The notes under the pieces were generated by a model. The model was not told the origin of the DNA. It did not search any database and was given only the letters and a program-made list of their open reading frames with translations. The position numbers and the translations under genes are program-made. This document shows, piece after piece, positions 8,220 through 15,642 of a DNA stretch of 29,794 nucleotides; position 1 is the first letter of the stretch; every line of letters starts with the position of its first letter. Source of the DNA: JABCYV01 sp035512155 (GTDB taxonomy: Bacteria; Acidobacteriota; Terriglobia; Terriglobales; Acidobacteriaceae); NCBI GenBank assembly GCA_035512155.1, contig DATKEN010000170.1, positions 1-29,794 on the forward strand, written 5' to 3'.

Positions 8220-9029
8220 CTAGATGGTCCCTGACGTTTTCTCCAGCCGGATTGAGCCATCTCCGGTATGAATAGTCAGCAGGTTTCCGCCGCCATTCAA
8301 CTTCCCGTGAATATCTCGCCGCCCTAACTGTCCTTCCACAGTGAGGGGCAAATCCAGGTTGATGTGGCCGTCGCCGGTATGGAGATGCAAGTTGGCGGCA
8401 AAATTCTCCGGCAGCCCTAGCGTAACGCTGCCATCTCCCGCATGCAGGTCCCAACTGGAGTTCATCGTGGAACCAGGTAGTACCCGAGCTTCAATGTGAC
8501 CATCTCCGGTACTGAGGGCCAGAGCATCGAATCGCCCCGCCGCCTGAATGCGGCCATCGCCGGCGTGGGCCCGTAAGGTACCATCCACCGCGTCAATCTC
8601 CTGATGGCCGTCGCTACTCTCCAATTGCATGTCGCCCTTGAAATTGCTAAGCCGGATATGGCCGTCGCCAGTGTGCAGGTTCACCCGGCCTTCGCGAGGC
8701 ATATGAATCTCAACCTGCACTCGGCCGACGCGGTTGAAGCTGATAAACCCTGTCGTGTGCATGTGCAAACGCACTTCGATCGTCACTGCATCTCCGTTTT
8801 GGTGTTCTTCGATCCTGACCCCGCCGTCGCCGATCTTGTAGCGCTCGGTGAGAACCCGGGCTTCGATGGTCTTCTGGTCCCACGTATCGACGTGAATGCT
8901 GGCGTCCGAGGTCTCGACCCGAAGGTCAGGTTGTCCGATTATGTTGTAGGTTTTCGACCACTCTTCAGAATGGGTTAAAGGCGTAACCGCGAGGCAGAAG
9001 CCGAAGAGGAACAATGCAAATCGATTCAT
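8220..9029 (-). CDS. Secreted DUF4097-like repeat protein (predicted beta-helix)
   Basis: A 269-residue exported protein with a signal peptide (NRFALFLFGFCLAVTPLTHS). The body carries seven spaced copies of a [T/A/S]GDG[H/R/S][I/V]-like motif (TGDGHI, SSDGHQ, AGDGRI, TGDGHI, AGDGSV, TGDGHI, TGDGSI), about 20-30 residues apart, as expected of a beta-solenoid of the DUF4097 adhesin-like kind. Function unknown. ATG 9029 is chosen because AGGAG lies 6 bases upstream; an ATG at 9056 would add nine residues before the signal peptide. It precedes the M13 peptidase on the same strand and may share its transcript. Confidence 0.85.
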   Translation of the reverse strand: MNRFALFLFGFCLAVTPLTHSEEWSKTYNIIGQPDLRVETSDASIHVDTWDQKTIEARVLTERYKIGDGGVRIEEHQNGDAVTIEVRLHMHTTGFISFNRVGRVQVEIHMPREGRVNLHTGDGHIRLSNFKGDMQLESSDGHQEIDAVDGTLRAHAGDGRIQAAGRFDALALSTGDGHIEARVLPGSTMNSSWDLHAGDGSVTLGLPENFAANLHLHTGDGHINLDLPLTVEGQLGRRDIHGKLNGGGNLLTIHTGDGSIRLEKTSGTI

Positions 9030-9136
9030 AAGTCGCTCCTGAACCCGGCTGGACACAACTTTCCCTTAGGTTCAGACGATGATACGCGGCACCGGTGAGC
9101 GAGGTTCCCTGAATTGTTTCAGAATTTTGATTGTAA

Positions 9137-10078
9137 CTAACCTCGATTAGGCAGCGTCGGGTACGCCATCTTGACAAGAGTTCTCTCAGAAAACGGCACA
9201 TAGAGCAATGCTGCCGTCGCGGCAAACGCCGCTCCAAATCCGATGGTGGGCGTCATCAGAAATGCGGCAACCGCCCACAGTTGATCGAGCACCAGGATAA
9301 ACAGGAACAGTTTCTGAAATTTCTCTCCCAACCTCCGGTAATCAAAGGTAGCCGCCGAAAACAGATAAAAGCGCAGGGGAATACCCACGCCAGCGGTGAC
9401 CAGCACCGCCACTAGGATGGTGGATGCACCCCACCAGGGCAAGATGCTTTCCGTATTCCGCGCGATTTGATGCAGGTGAAAGAGCGCTGCCAGGTAGAAG
9501 CTCAAATACATCACCTGAATCAACGCGAACAGGCCGCGGCTCAGTCCGCGATTCGGCAGTGGGACTTCGAGTTCGGGATGCAGAGCTTCATCGGTCGGGA
9601 TGGGCGTCGACAGCGCGGGCGCGGAGGCTATTTCTCGAGTCTGCGCATCGATTCGTTCTACCGGTGCCAGAAAGCGGTATCCCCGGCGTGCCAGCGTCTC
9701 CACGTAGCGGGGGCTGGATGCAGAATCTCCTAAGGCCTCGCGGAGCTTGTTCACAGCGGTATTCAGACTGTGGTCGAAGTCGACAAACGTGTCCGCCGGC
9801 CACAACTTCTGGCGGATTTCCTCTCGCGTAAGCACATCGCCAGGATGCTCCAACATAAAGGCGAGCACCTGGAAGGGCTGCTCCTGTAGCCTGATCCGCG
9901 CGCCGTTCTTGCGCAGTTCCCCAGCAGCGAGGTCTGCCTCAAATACTCCGAAGCGGACAATTCCTCCAGCGGGACTGGCCTGCGGCAGAGACATAGTCGC
10001 AAAGTAGACGACGCGTAGTTTAGCATTCTCTAAAACCGGGGCTTCCAGCAGCTCATCCCATCGGATGGGACTAGCCAT
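9137..10078 (-). CDS. Winged-helix regulator (OmpR/CadC type) with C-terminal membrane helices
   Basis: Up to 313 residues. About residues 40-130 form an OmpR/PhoB-type winged helix: FGVFEADLAAGELRKNG, LQEQPFQVLAFMLEHPGDVLTREEIRQKLW, the recognition region FDHSLNTAVNKLREALGDSASSPRYVETL and the wing RRGYRFL. A linker leads to four hydrophobic segments in the C-terminal 120 residues. There is no receiver domain and no TPR region, unlike many acidobacterial relatives. It may sense a membrane signal directly. The start is uncertain: ATG 9994 (SLPQASPAGG) would drop 28 poorly conserved residues, and neither start has a clear ribosome binding site. It is divergent from the secreted protein at 10195 and upstream of the DUF4097-like gene. 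Confidence 0.85.
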   Translation of the reverse strand: MASPIRWDELLEAPVLENAKLRVVYFATMSLPQASPAGGIVRFGVFEADLAAGELRKNGARIRLQEQPFQVLAFMLEHPGDVLTREEIRQKLWPADTFVDFDHSLNTAVNKLREALGDSASSPRYVETLARRGYRFLAPVERIDAQTREIASAPALSTPIPTDEALHPELEVPLPNRGLSRGLFALIQVMYLSFYLAALFHLHQIARNTESILPWWGASTILVAVLVTAGVGIPLRFYLFSAATFDYRRLGEKFQKLFLFILVLDQLWAVAAFLMTPTIGFGAAFAATAALLYVPFSERTLVKMAYPTLPNRG

Positions 10079-10126
10079 ATCACGGGCAAGGGCATTCGAC
10101 CCACTCGGCAGCTAGGAAGGTGACAA

Positions 10127-10156
10127 CGCGACAGCCGGACCGTCGAAACTGTCGCG
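10127..10156. promoter_or_regulatory. Inverted repeat, candidate operator in a divergent gap
   Basis: CGCGACAG (10127-10134) and CTGTCGCG (10149-10156) are perfect 8-bp inverted arms with a 14-base spacer, lying between the regulator gene and the secreted-protein gene. The arm centres are 22 bp apart, two helical turns, which suits a dimeric DNA-binding protein. Binding by the adjacent regulator is inference. Confidence 0.45.
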
Positions 10157-10194
10157 CTGGCGGTCACGTAGGGAGCAAGTAAGGAGCGAATCTA

Positions 10195-10980
10195 GTGTTC
10201 AACCGGAGCGCCGTAACTGTACTCAGCCTCGCCTTTTTGGCGTCCTCCATCACAGCTGCCCAGGACACGGCCCCCGTGAAAGTGAATGTGGGCGATTCCA
10301 TAGTGAACGGGAGGGCGCTCCGACCCTACAAGAACCAATGGGCCATGACCATGATCAAACCGGACGGAACGGTCATCCAGGACGCTGGAATCTGGAAAGA
10401 CGAGCTGGCCATTGTCATGGTGGACGGCGAAGCGTGCCTCCAGCGCACACAGCTAGCCAGCTTCAAAAAGACCACTGGAGAGATCGTAGCTACCACGAAA
10501 AACATCAACGTCTTTAACCAGGAAACTTTCGCGCCAGTTTCACGACTATATGAGAAGCACGTCCTAGGTCATGAAGATTACAGTCTGAAGATCAAGTTCG
10601 GCGCCAATTCAATGAACGTTGAGTTCCTCGAAGATGGAAAAACCGACGTGAAACGGGTTCCGACCACCGTGGCCTTTGACTTCTACGGAGGGATTTATGC
10701 GGTGTTATGGGCCGCGCTTCCCCTCAGGGAAGGGTTCTCGGCGACTTATCCCTCCTACGCTGAGGACGAGCATCCGGAAAAGGTCTCTTGGGTCACGATG
10801 AAAGTTACGGGCTCTGAAATCATTGATGCGGGAACAAAAAGTAAGACAAAAGCCTGGGTCATCGAGAGCGATACTGACATAGGCGCATTGAAATACTGGG
10901 TGAGCAAAGACCCGCCTTATATTATCCGCATGAATTTCAGACAGCCAAATGGAACAACCTGGCTCCTCAAAATGAGCTGA
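10195..10980 (+). CDS. Secreted DUF3108-like protein
   Basis: A 261-residue exported protein. Start GTG 10195 has AAGGAG (10181-10186) 8 bases upstream. The signal peptide is FNRSAVTVLSLAFLASSITAAQ. The mature part is beta-rich; its C-terminal region (VSWVTMKVTGSEIID ... KAWVIESDTDIGALKYWVSKDPPYIIRMNF) resembles the DUF3108 family of periplasmic lipocalin-like proteins. No catalytic motif is visible. It is divergent from the winged-helix regulator and could be one of its targets. Confidence 0.75.
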   Translation: MFNRSAVTVLSLAFLASSITAAQDTAPVKVNVGDSIVNGRALRPYKNQWAMTMIKPDGTVIQDAGIWKDELAIVMVDGEACLQRTQLASFKKTTGEIVATTKNINVFNQETFAPVSRLYEKHVLGHEDYSLKIKFGANSMNVEFLEDGKTDVKRVPTTVAFDFYGGIYAVLWAALPLREGFSATYPSYAEDEHPEKVSWVTMKVTGSEIIDAGTKSKTKAWVIESDTDIGALKYWVSKDPPYIIRMNFRQPNGTTWLLKMS

Positions 10981-11012
10981 TCAATTGTAGATGGATGGTA
11001 GCGCCGCGGGCT

Positions 11013-11033
11013 GGTGGAGCTACAATGTAAGCG
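11013..11033 (+). promoter_or_regulatory. Overlapping ribosome site, start-stop codons and -10 box before the small gene
   Basis: GGTGGAG (11013-11019) is spaced 5 bases from ATG 11025, which is immediately followed by TAA, giving a one-codon ORF. The real ATG is at 11034, three bases later and in the same frame. TACAAT at 11021-11026 also resembles a -10 box, which would put the RNA start at about 11033. Both readings cannot be favoured at once; no good -35 is visible. Confidence 0.4.
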
Positions 11034-11201
11034 ATGTCCGCCGCTAGTCCACAACGGCAGCCTGAACCGCCAGCGCCCGAACGGCATCCCAAGCCGCACA
11101 TCTACACTCTAGAAGCGACCGGCGTCCTCATCATCGCAGTGCTGATTCTCATCATCACGCTGGCCCGCTACTGGCACAGTATTTCCTGGAGTGCGCGCTA
11201 A
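11034..11201 (+). CDS. Small single-helix membrane protein upstream of miaA
   Basis: A 55-residue protein: a Pro/Gln/Arg-rich start (SAASPQRQPEPPAPERHPK), then one hydrophobic helix at about 31-44 (GVLIIAVLILIITLA) and the tail RYWHSISWSAR. The positive residues flank the helix. Its stop (TAA 11199-11201) lies 2 bases before the miaA start, so the two genes are surely in one transcript if it is real. I do not recognise the family. Coding is supported by its placement, start and membrane-helix pattern only. Confidence 0.6.
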   Translation: MSAASPQRQPEPPAPERHPKPHIYTLEATGVLIIAVLILIITLARYWHSISWSAR

Positions 11202-11203
11202 CC

Positions 11204-12148
11204 GTGCTTCAGGATCCGTTGCTGGTGGTGGTGCTCGGGCCAACGGGAAGCGGGAAGACCGCGCTTTCATTGGCTTTGGCTGAACGCTTTCGCGGCGAAA
11301 TCGTGAATTGCGATTCCGTCGCCCTGTATCGCGAGTTTGAGATTGGCACCGCCAAGCCCACGGCGCCGGAACGAGCACGCGCGCCACATCATCTTTTCGA
11401 CTTCGTTGAACCCTCCGGCTACATCACCGCGGGTGAATATGCGCGCCGGGCGCGGCAAACGCTGGAAGAGATCAAGTCGCGTCGAACAATGCCAATTGTG
11501 GTCGGCGGTACGGGGCTCTATCTGAGAGCGCTGCTCGAAGGTCTCTTTCCCGGCCCGCAACGTTCGGAGGAACTACGCGAACGGCTGCACCAGCGAACCG
11601 AGCAGAAAGGCTCGGGATACTTGCACCGCTTGCTCAGCCGTCTGGATCCTGCCGCGGGCGCGAGGATCCATGCCAATGACGTGCCTAAACTGATTCGTGC
11701 CATCGAAATCTGCCTCGCATCGCGGCAGAAGATGACGGAAATGTGGAAGAGTGGACGCGATCCACTGCAAGGCTTCCGCTTCCTGCGGTTGGGCCTCGAC
11801 CCCGAGCGCAATGCTCTCTACGAGCGTATCAACCAGCGGGCGCAACGCATGTTCGATTGTGGCCTGGTGCAAGAAACGCAGCGGCTGCTCGATAAGTACG
11901 GGGACACGGCACGCCCGCTGACCTCACTCGGCTACAAGCAGGCGGTGCAGTTAGTGCGCGGGGAAATAGATCGGAAGACGGCGCTGCAAGCCGCGCAGCA
12001 GGCCCATCGCAACTACGCTAAACGGCAGATGACCTGGTTCCGGCGCGAGCCGGATGTGGTGTGGCTCGCGGGCTTTGGTGACGAGGCCGAAATTCAGAAG
12101 CGCGCCGTCGCCCACGTGCAGCGTCACATGCCGACATTTAAGAACTGA
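11204..12148 (+). CDS. miaA: tRNA dimethylallyltransferase
   Basis: A 314-residue enzyme that transfers the dimethylallyl group to N6 of A37 in tRNAs reading UNN codons. It starts with GTG. The P-loop LGPTGSGKT lies at 11-19, the DSVALYREFEIGTAKP segment follows at about 36-51 (the family's DSxQxYxxxxIGTAKP), then HHLFDFVEPSGYITAGEY and VVGGTGLYLRALLEG. The C-terminal SLGYKQAVQLVRGE and YAKRQMTWFRREPDVVWL are the family's tRNA-binding motifs. Length is normal. It may be translationally coupled to the small membrane protein, which ends 2 bases upstream. Confidence 0.97.
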   Translation: MLQDPLLVVVLGPTGSGKTALSLALAERFRGEIVNCDSVALYREFEIGTAKPTAPERARAPHHLFDFVEPSGYITAGEYARRARQTLEEIKSRRTMPIVVGGTGLYLRALLEGLFPGPQRSEELRERLHQRTEQKGSGYLHRLLSRLDPAAGARIHANDVPKLIRAIEICLASRQKMTEMWKSGRDPLQGFRFLRLGLDPERNALYERINQRAQRMFDCGLVQETQRLLDKYGDTARPLTSLGYKQAVQLVRGEIDRKTALQAAQQAHRNYAKRQMTWFRREPDVVWLAGFGDEAEIQKRAVAHVQRHMPTFKN

Positions 12149-12177
12149 GAACTGACATCCGATTTTTCTCTCACACG

Positions 12178-12207
12178 CTGACTTCTGCCGTTCCGCTCTG
12201 CTATCGT
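12178..12207 (+). promoter_or_regulatory. Promoter of the GH3 gene
   Basis: CTGACT (12178-12183), an 18-base spacer and TATCGT (12202-12207). The start codon at 12214 is only 6 bases after the -10 box, where transcription would begin. No ribosome binding site is visible, so a leaderless message is likely. Confidence 0.45.
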
Positions 12208-12213
12208 TCCTGC

Positions 12214-14121
12214 ATGCTCCGAAGCCTCGTCTCGCTCGTCGTTCTGGCTTTGATGACTTGTTCCGCATTCGGCAAAGAAAAATACCAACAGCCCGGGCCC
12301 ATTCACCTCGATCGTGAAGGTGAGAAATGGGCCGAAAAGACTTTGCAAAAGCTTTCTCTCGAAGAAAAAGTCGGTCAGCTTTTCATGATCTGGGTTCGCG
12401 CCGAGTTTCTGAATGTGAACAGTCCCGAGTACCTCGATCTGCGCGACAACATGCGCAAGTATCACATCGGCTCTTTCGCCATGACGGTACGCTGGGACCC
12501 GCCATTTCTCTATCGTAACCAGCCCTACGAGGCCGCCGAACTGCTCAATCGTCTCCAGCAAGATTCCAAATTGCCGCTGCTGGTCGCCGCTGATTTTGAA
12601 CGTGGCGTCACCATGCGTCTTCATGGAGCCACGGGCTTTCCCCACGCCATGGCATTCGGGGCAACAGGAAGGATTGACTACGCGGAAGCATTCGGCCGGA
12701 TCACCGCCCAGGAAGCACGTGCCATCGGCGTGCACTGGAATTTCTTTCCTGATGCTGATGTAAATTCGAACCCAGCTAATCCAATCATCAACAGCCGCTC
12801 CTTCGGAGAAGATCCGCAGCAGGTCGGAGATTTGGTAGTGGCTTACATCCGAGGCGCACGCGCCAACGGAATGCTGACTACAGTCAAACATTTCCCCGGA
12901 CATGGCGATACCGCAACTGACTCGCATCTCAGCGTCGCTCAGGTCACTGGCGACCGGGCGCGACTGAATAACGTGGAGCTTCCGCCCTTTCGCAAAGCCA
13001 TCGAAGCTGGTGTGGATTCGGTTATGGTTGCGCATGTCACGATTCCCGCTCTCGAACCGGACCCAAACCGCGTCGCCACAACTTCTCCGGCGATCGTCAC
13101 CGATTTGCTCAAGAAGCAGCTTGGCTTCAAGGGAATTGTTGTCACCGACGCGCTGGACATGGCCGGACTCACCCGTCTCTATTCCGCGAACATCGGACGT
13201 GCCTCCGTGGATGCCTTCAAGGCAGGCAATGATCTGCTGCTGATTCCTGCCGATCTGGATGCGTCGTACAAGGCAGTCCTCGAAGCCGCCCGCAGCGGTG
13301 AAATTCCCCAGGCCCAGCTTGACGCTTCGGTGCTTAAGCTACTAAAAGCAAAAGCCTCACTCGGCCTGGAGAAGGCTCGCCTAGTCAACCTTGATGCGCT
13401 CTCGGCGGCCGTGGGAAAACCCGAGAATCTCGCCCTCGGCCAGCAGATTTCCGACGATTCCGTCACCTTTGTCCGTGACAACGGAAAGCTCTTGCCGTTC
13501 AAACATTCGGGAACTGTTCAGAGTGGCCTTCCGTATCAAAGAGTGGAAGAAGTACGGAACAGCACAGTGGTAATCGTGCTGTCGGAGGACGTGCGCACCG
13601 AGGCTGGCCGCGCGCTGGAGCGTCAAATTAAGTCTCGAATACCCGATGCCAATGTCATTTACGTCGATCCGCGGATCGCGGCCGCTATGTCCGACGACGT
13701 GCTGAAGGCGGTGGACCAGGCACAGGGCGTTATCGCGGCTGTTTACGTCGTTCCGACGGCGGGAAAGGCCATGCAAGGTGCAAACGGTTTGACCAATTCC
13801 GTCGCTCTCAACGATTCCAGCGGGACGCTCTTGCAGAAGATTCTTGAGCACGGGGCGGAGAAGACTGCAGTTCTGGCCATGGGGAATCCGTACCTGGCGC
13901 AGGACTTCCCGGCAGTGCAAAACTATCTTTGCACTTTCTCCAATGCGACGGTCTCAGAAATCAGCGCGGTCAAAGCACTCTTCGGTGAAATCGCCATTCG
14001 CGGCCATCTGCCGGTGAGTATTCCTAATGTTGCCCAGCGGGGCGCGGGAATCGAACGGCAGCCGCAAGTCTTACAAGGAGGAGGATCTGAGCATGCGTAC
14101 CCCAAACCAGCCGGGCGCTAA
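12214..14121 (+). CDS. Secreted glycoside hydrolase family 3 enzyme (NagZ-like)
   Basis: A 635-residue protein with a signal peptide (LRSLVSLVVLALMTCSAFG). It has the GH3 beta-N-acetylglucosaminidase hallmark TVKHFPGHGDTATDSHLS (Lys225, the His/Asp dyad loop) and the nucleophile region FKGIVVTDALDMAGL, with Asp312 as predicted nucleophile. A second domain of about 250 residues follows, as in larger two-domain family members. The likely substrates are beta-N-acetylglucosaminides, perhaps peptidoglycan fragments, or other beta-glycosides. Export points to action in the periplasm rather than cytoplasmic muropeptide recycling. The last 29 bases overlap the next gene and contain its ribosome binding site just upstream, so the C-terminal tail (about 20 residues) is unlikely to be conserved. 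Confidence 0.93.
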   Translation: MLRSLVSLVVLALMTCSAFGKEKYQQPGPIHLDREGEKWAEKTLQKLSLEEKVGQLFMIWVRAEFLNVNSPEYLDLRDNMRKYHIGSFAMTVRWDPPFLYRNQPYEAAELLNRLQQDSKLPLLVAADFERGVTMRLHGATGFPHAMAFGATGRIDYAEAFGRITAQEARAIGVHWNFFPDADVNSNPANPIINSRSFGEDPQQVGDLVVAYIRGARANGMLTTVKHFPGHGDTATDSHLSVAQVTGDRARLNNVELPPFRKAIEAGVDSVMVAHVTIPALEPDPNRVATTSPAIVTDLLKKQLGFKGIVVTDALDMAGLTRLYSANIGRASVDAFKAGNDLLLIPADLDASYKAVLEAARSGEIPQAQLDASVLKLLKAKASLGLEKARLVNLDALSAAVGKPENLALGQQISDDSVTFVRDNGKLLPFKHSGTVQSGLPYQRVEEVRNSTVVIVLSEDVRTEAGRALERQIKSRIPDANVIYVDPRIAAAMSDDVLKAVDQAQGVIAAVYVVPTAGKAMQGANGLTNSVALNDSSGTLLQKILEHGAEKTAVLAMGNPYLAQDFPAVQNYLCTFSNATVSEISAVKALFGEIAIRGHLPVSIPNVAQRGAGIERQPQVLQGGGSEHAYPKPAGR

Positions 14122-14707
14122 GGCGTCTGTGGCTTTCGCCCTAGCCTTCGCAGCAATCATGGTTTTGCCCGCCTGCAGCGTGAACGTGAAGAAGGGCGAC
14201 AACAATCAAGAGAAGAAAGTCGACATTGAGACTCCGGTGGGCGGGATTCACGTCAGCAGGAATGCTGATGTGCATGAAACCGGCCTGCCAGTTTATCCCG
14301 GTGCGCGGCTCAAGGAAAAAGAAGAGGATGGTGGGCAGAAGAGCGCGAACGTCAACATTTCGGGAATGGGTTATGCCCTGCGCGTGGTGGCGGTCGAGTT
14401 CGAATCGGATGATCCGCCTCAGAAGCTCATCGCCTACTATCAGGACCAACTCAAGAAATACGGCAATGTGCTTCAATGCCGCGCTAGCAAATTCGGTGGG
14501 AATACTGGCACAACCTACGACGGCAAAGATTCTCATGCCTCGAACGAACTGAAGTGCACGGGCGACAACAACGGTAAGGTCGTGGAACTGAAGGTGGGAA
14601 CCGATCAAAACGAACATATCGTGTCGATCCAGCCGTCAGACTCAGGAAAGGGATCTGTTTTCGCTCTGGTCCACCTGCAAACCCACGGCAAGGAGGACAC
14701 GATCTAG
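14093..14707 (+). CDS. Putative lipoprotein
   Basis: A 204-residue protein with an N-terminal signal and lipobox (AAIMVLPACS, cysteine about residue 31). The mature part has no recognised domain; it begins with a charged stretch (VKKGDNNQEKKVDIETPVGG) and carries PVYPGARLKEKE and a segment about ESDDPPQKLIAYYQDQLKKYG, the latter being a pattern of short-chain helix seen in small exported proteins. ATG 14093 is chosen because of a very strong AAGGAGGAGG (14075-14084) 8 bases upstream. It overlaps the end of the GH3 gene by 29 bases, implying coupled expression. Confidence 0.8.
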   Translation: MRTPNQPGAKASVAFALAFAAIMVLPACSVNVKKGDNNQEKKVDIETPVGGIHVSRNADVHETGLPVYPGARLKEKEEDGGQKSANVNISGMGYALRVVAVEFESDDPPQKLIAYYQDQLKKYGNVLQCRASKFGGNTGTTYDGKDSHASNELKCTGDNNGKVVELKVGTDQNEHIVSIQPSDSGKGSVFALVHLQTHGKEDTI

Positions 14708-14806
14708 TTCCGGCTGCGAGGAGAAGTTGGAAGAGTGAAGATTTCAGATTGAACCCCTCACACCCGAAAACCTGCGATCTAGAATCTCGAAATCTGCCAG
14801 CTTCCC

Positions 14807-14835
14807 TTGCCTCGCGCATCCGCCTGCGGTACCTT
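14807..14835 (+). promoter_or_regulatory. Promoter candidate of the zinc-ribbon gene
   Basis: TTGCCT (14807-14812), a 17-base spacer and TACCTT (14830-14835). The ATG at 14845 lies 9 bases after the -10 box. The weaker hexamers make this a candidate only. Confidence 0.35.
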
Positions 14836-14844
14836 GAAGCTCCG

Positions 14845-15483
14845 ATGGAACACCCCTGCTATAAATGTGGCGCCACGGTTGAGGAGGGAATCGCCTTTTG
14901 CCCACATTGCAACGCGCCGCAAATTCGAGTCGGAGTTGAAGCCAGCGTGCTTTCCACAACGGCGCCGGGTTCCTCGCCTTCCGAGTTCTCGCCAGATACC
15001 GTGATTCAATGGCCGCAAGCCTTGCCGGCGGCGGCCGTCGCTGGACTGGTGGCAGCGCTTCTTGCTCTCGTGCCCCTCGGAGGCTTTGGGCTGGGAACGC
15101 TATCAGCCGGATTTCTCGCTGTTCTTCTGTACCGCCGTCGTAATCCTGGCTTCAACCCATCTGCAGGAATGGGAGCGAAGCTGGGCGCAGTTAGTGGAGC
15201 TCTGGCTTTCGCCTTTCTGACAGTCTTTCTGGCACTATGGGCAACGGTTTTCCGCACCACTGGGCAGATTCGCCAGACCATGATAGAGGCGGTTGAGCAA
15301 TCGGCCGCTCGCAGCTCCAGCCCTCAGCAGGCCCAGCAGGCTCTGGAATTCCTCAAGACCCCCGCAGGCTTTGTCGTAATGATGGTCGTGGGCTTAGTGA
15401 CAATGTTTGTTGTCTTCCTGATCTTTTCAAGCGTGGGTGGAGCGATCGGCGCTGCCCTGCTCCGGCGTAAGGGCCGGCTCTAG
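14845..15483 (+). CDS. Zinc-ribbon membrane protein
   Basis: A 212-residue protein. Cys5, Cys8, Cys19 and Cys22 (CYKCG and CPHCN) form a zinc ribbon of the zinc-ribbon-domain type. A Ser/Pro linker follows, then three to four hydrophobic helices, at about 55-95, 107-130 and 175-205, with the loop QSAARSSSPQQAQQALEFLKTPAG between. Function unknown. ATG 14845 is preferred over an in-frame TTG at 14749 because the 32 extra residues look non-coding. No ribosome binding site is seen. Confidence 0.75.
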   Translation: MEHPCYKCGATVEEGIAFCPHCNAPQIRVGVEASVLSTTAPGSSPSEFSPDTVIQWPQALPAAAVAGLVAALLALVPLGGFGLGTLSAGFLAVLLYRRRNPGFNPSAGMGAKLGAVSGALAFAFLTVFLALWATVFRTTGQIRQTMIEAVEQSAARSSSPQQAQQALEFLKTPAGFVVMMVVGLVTMFVVFLIFSSVGGAIGAALLRRKGRL

Positions 15484-15552
15484 ACTTAGAGTCGAGCCGA
15501 TCTTCGTGAAACTTCATGGAATCCCAAAGGATACGGGGTTCGCTCCTCCTTC

Positions 15553-15582
15553 TTGCCCCGCCAGCCTTGCCCCGCGTATGAT
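15553..15582 (+). promoter_or_regulatory. Promoter of the pyrimidine genes
   Basis: TTGCCC (15553-15558), an 18-base spacer and TATGAT (15577-15582, five of six consensus bases). The transcript should start at about 15589, 3 bases before the first ATG (15592), which opens a 16-codon ORF rather than pyrB. Confidence 0.55.
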
Positions 15583-15591
15583 GCAGCGTCC

Positions 15592-15642
15592 ATGACCGCA
15601 AGAATTGGATATATCATGCTCCACCTTGCGTCGAAGCCATGA
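15592..15642 (+). CDS. Possible 16-codon leader peptide of pyrB
   Basis: A short ORF, MTARIGYIMLHLASKP, begins at the first ATG of the predicted transcript and ends in a TGA that overlaps the pyrB start as ATGA (15639-15642). pyrB has no strong ribosome binding site, so ribosomes ending here could restart on pyrB. It has no U-rich attenuation stretch like the enterobacterial pyrBI leader. No hydrophobic, functional product is needed. Coding is not proven. Confidence 0.35.
   Translation: MTARIGYIMLHLASKP

Noticed and set aside
12124..13035. Long antisense frame opposite the GH3 and miaA genes
   Set aside because: No recognisable domain and no plausible start region; it mirrors the codon bias of the GH3 gene on the other strand.
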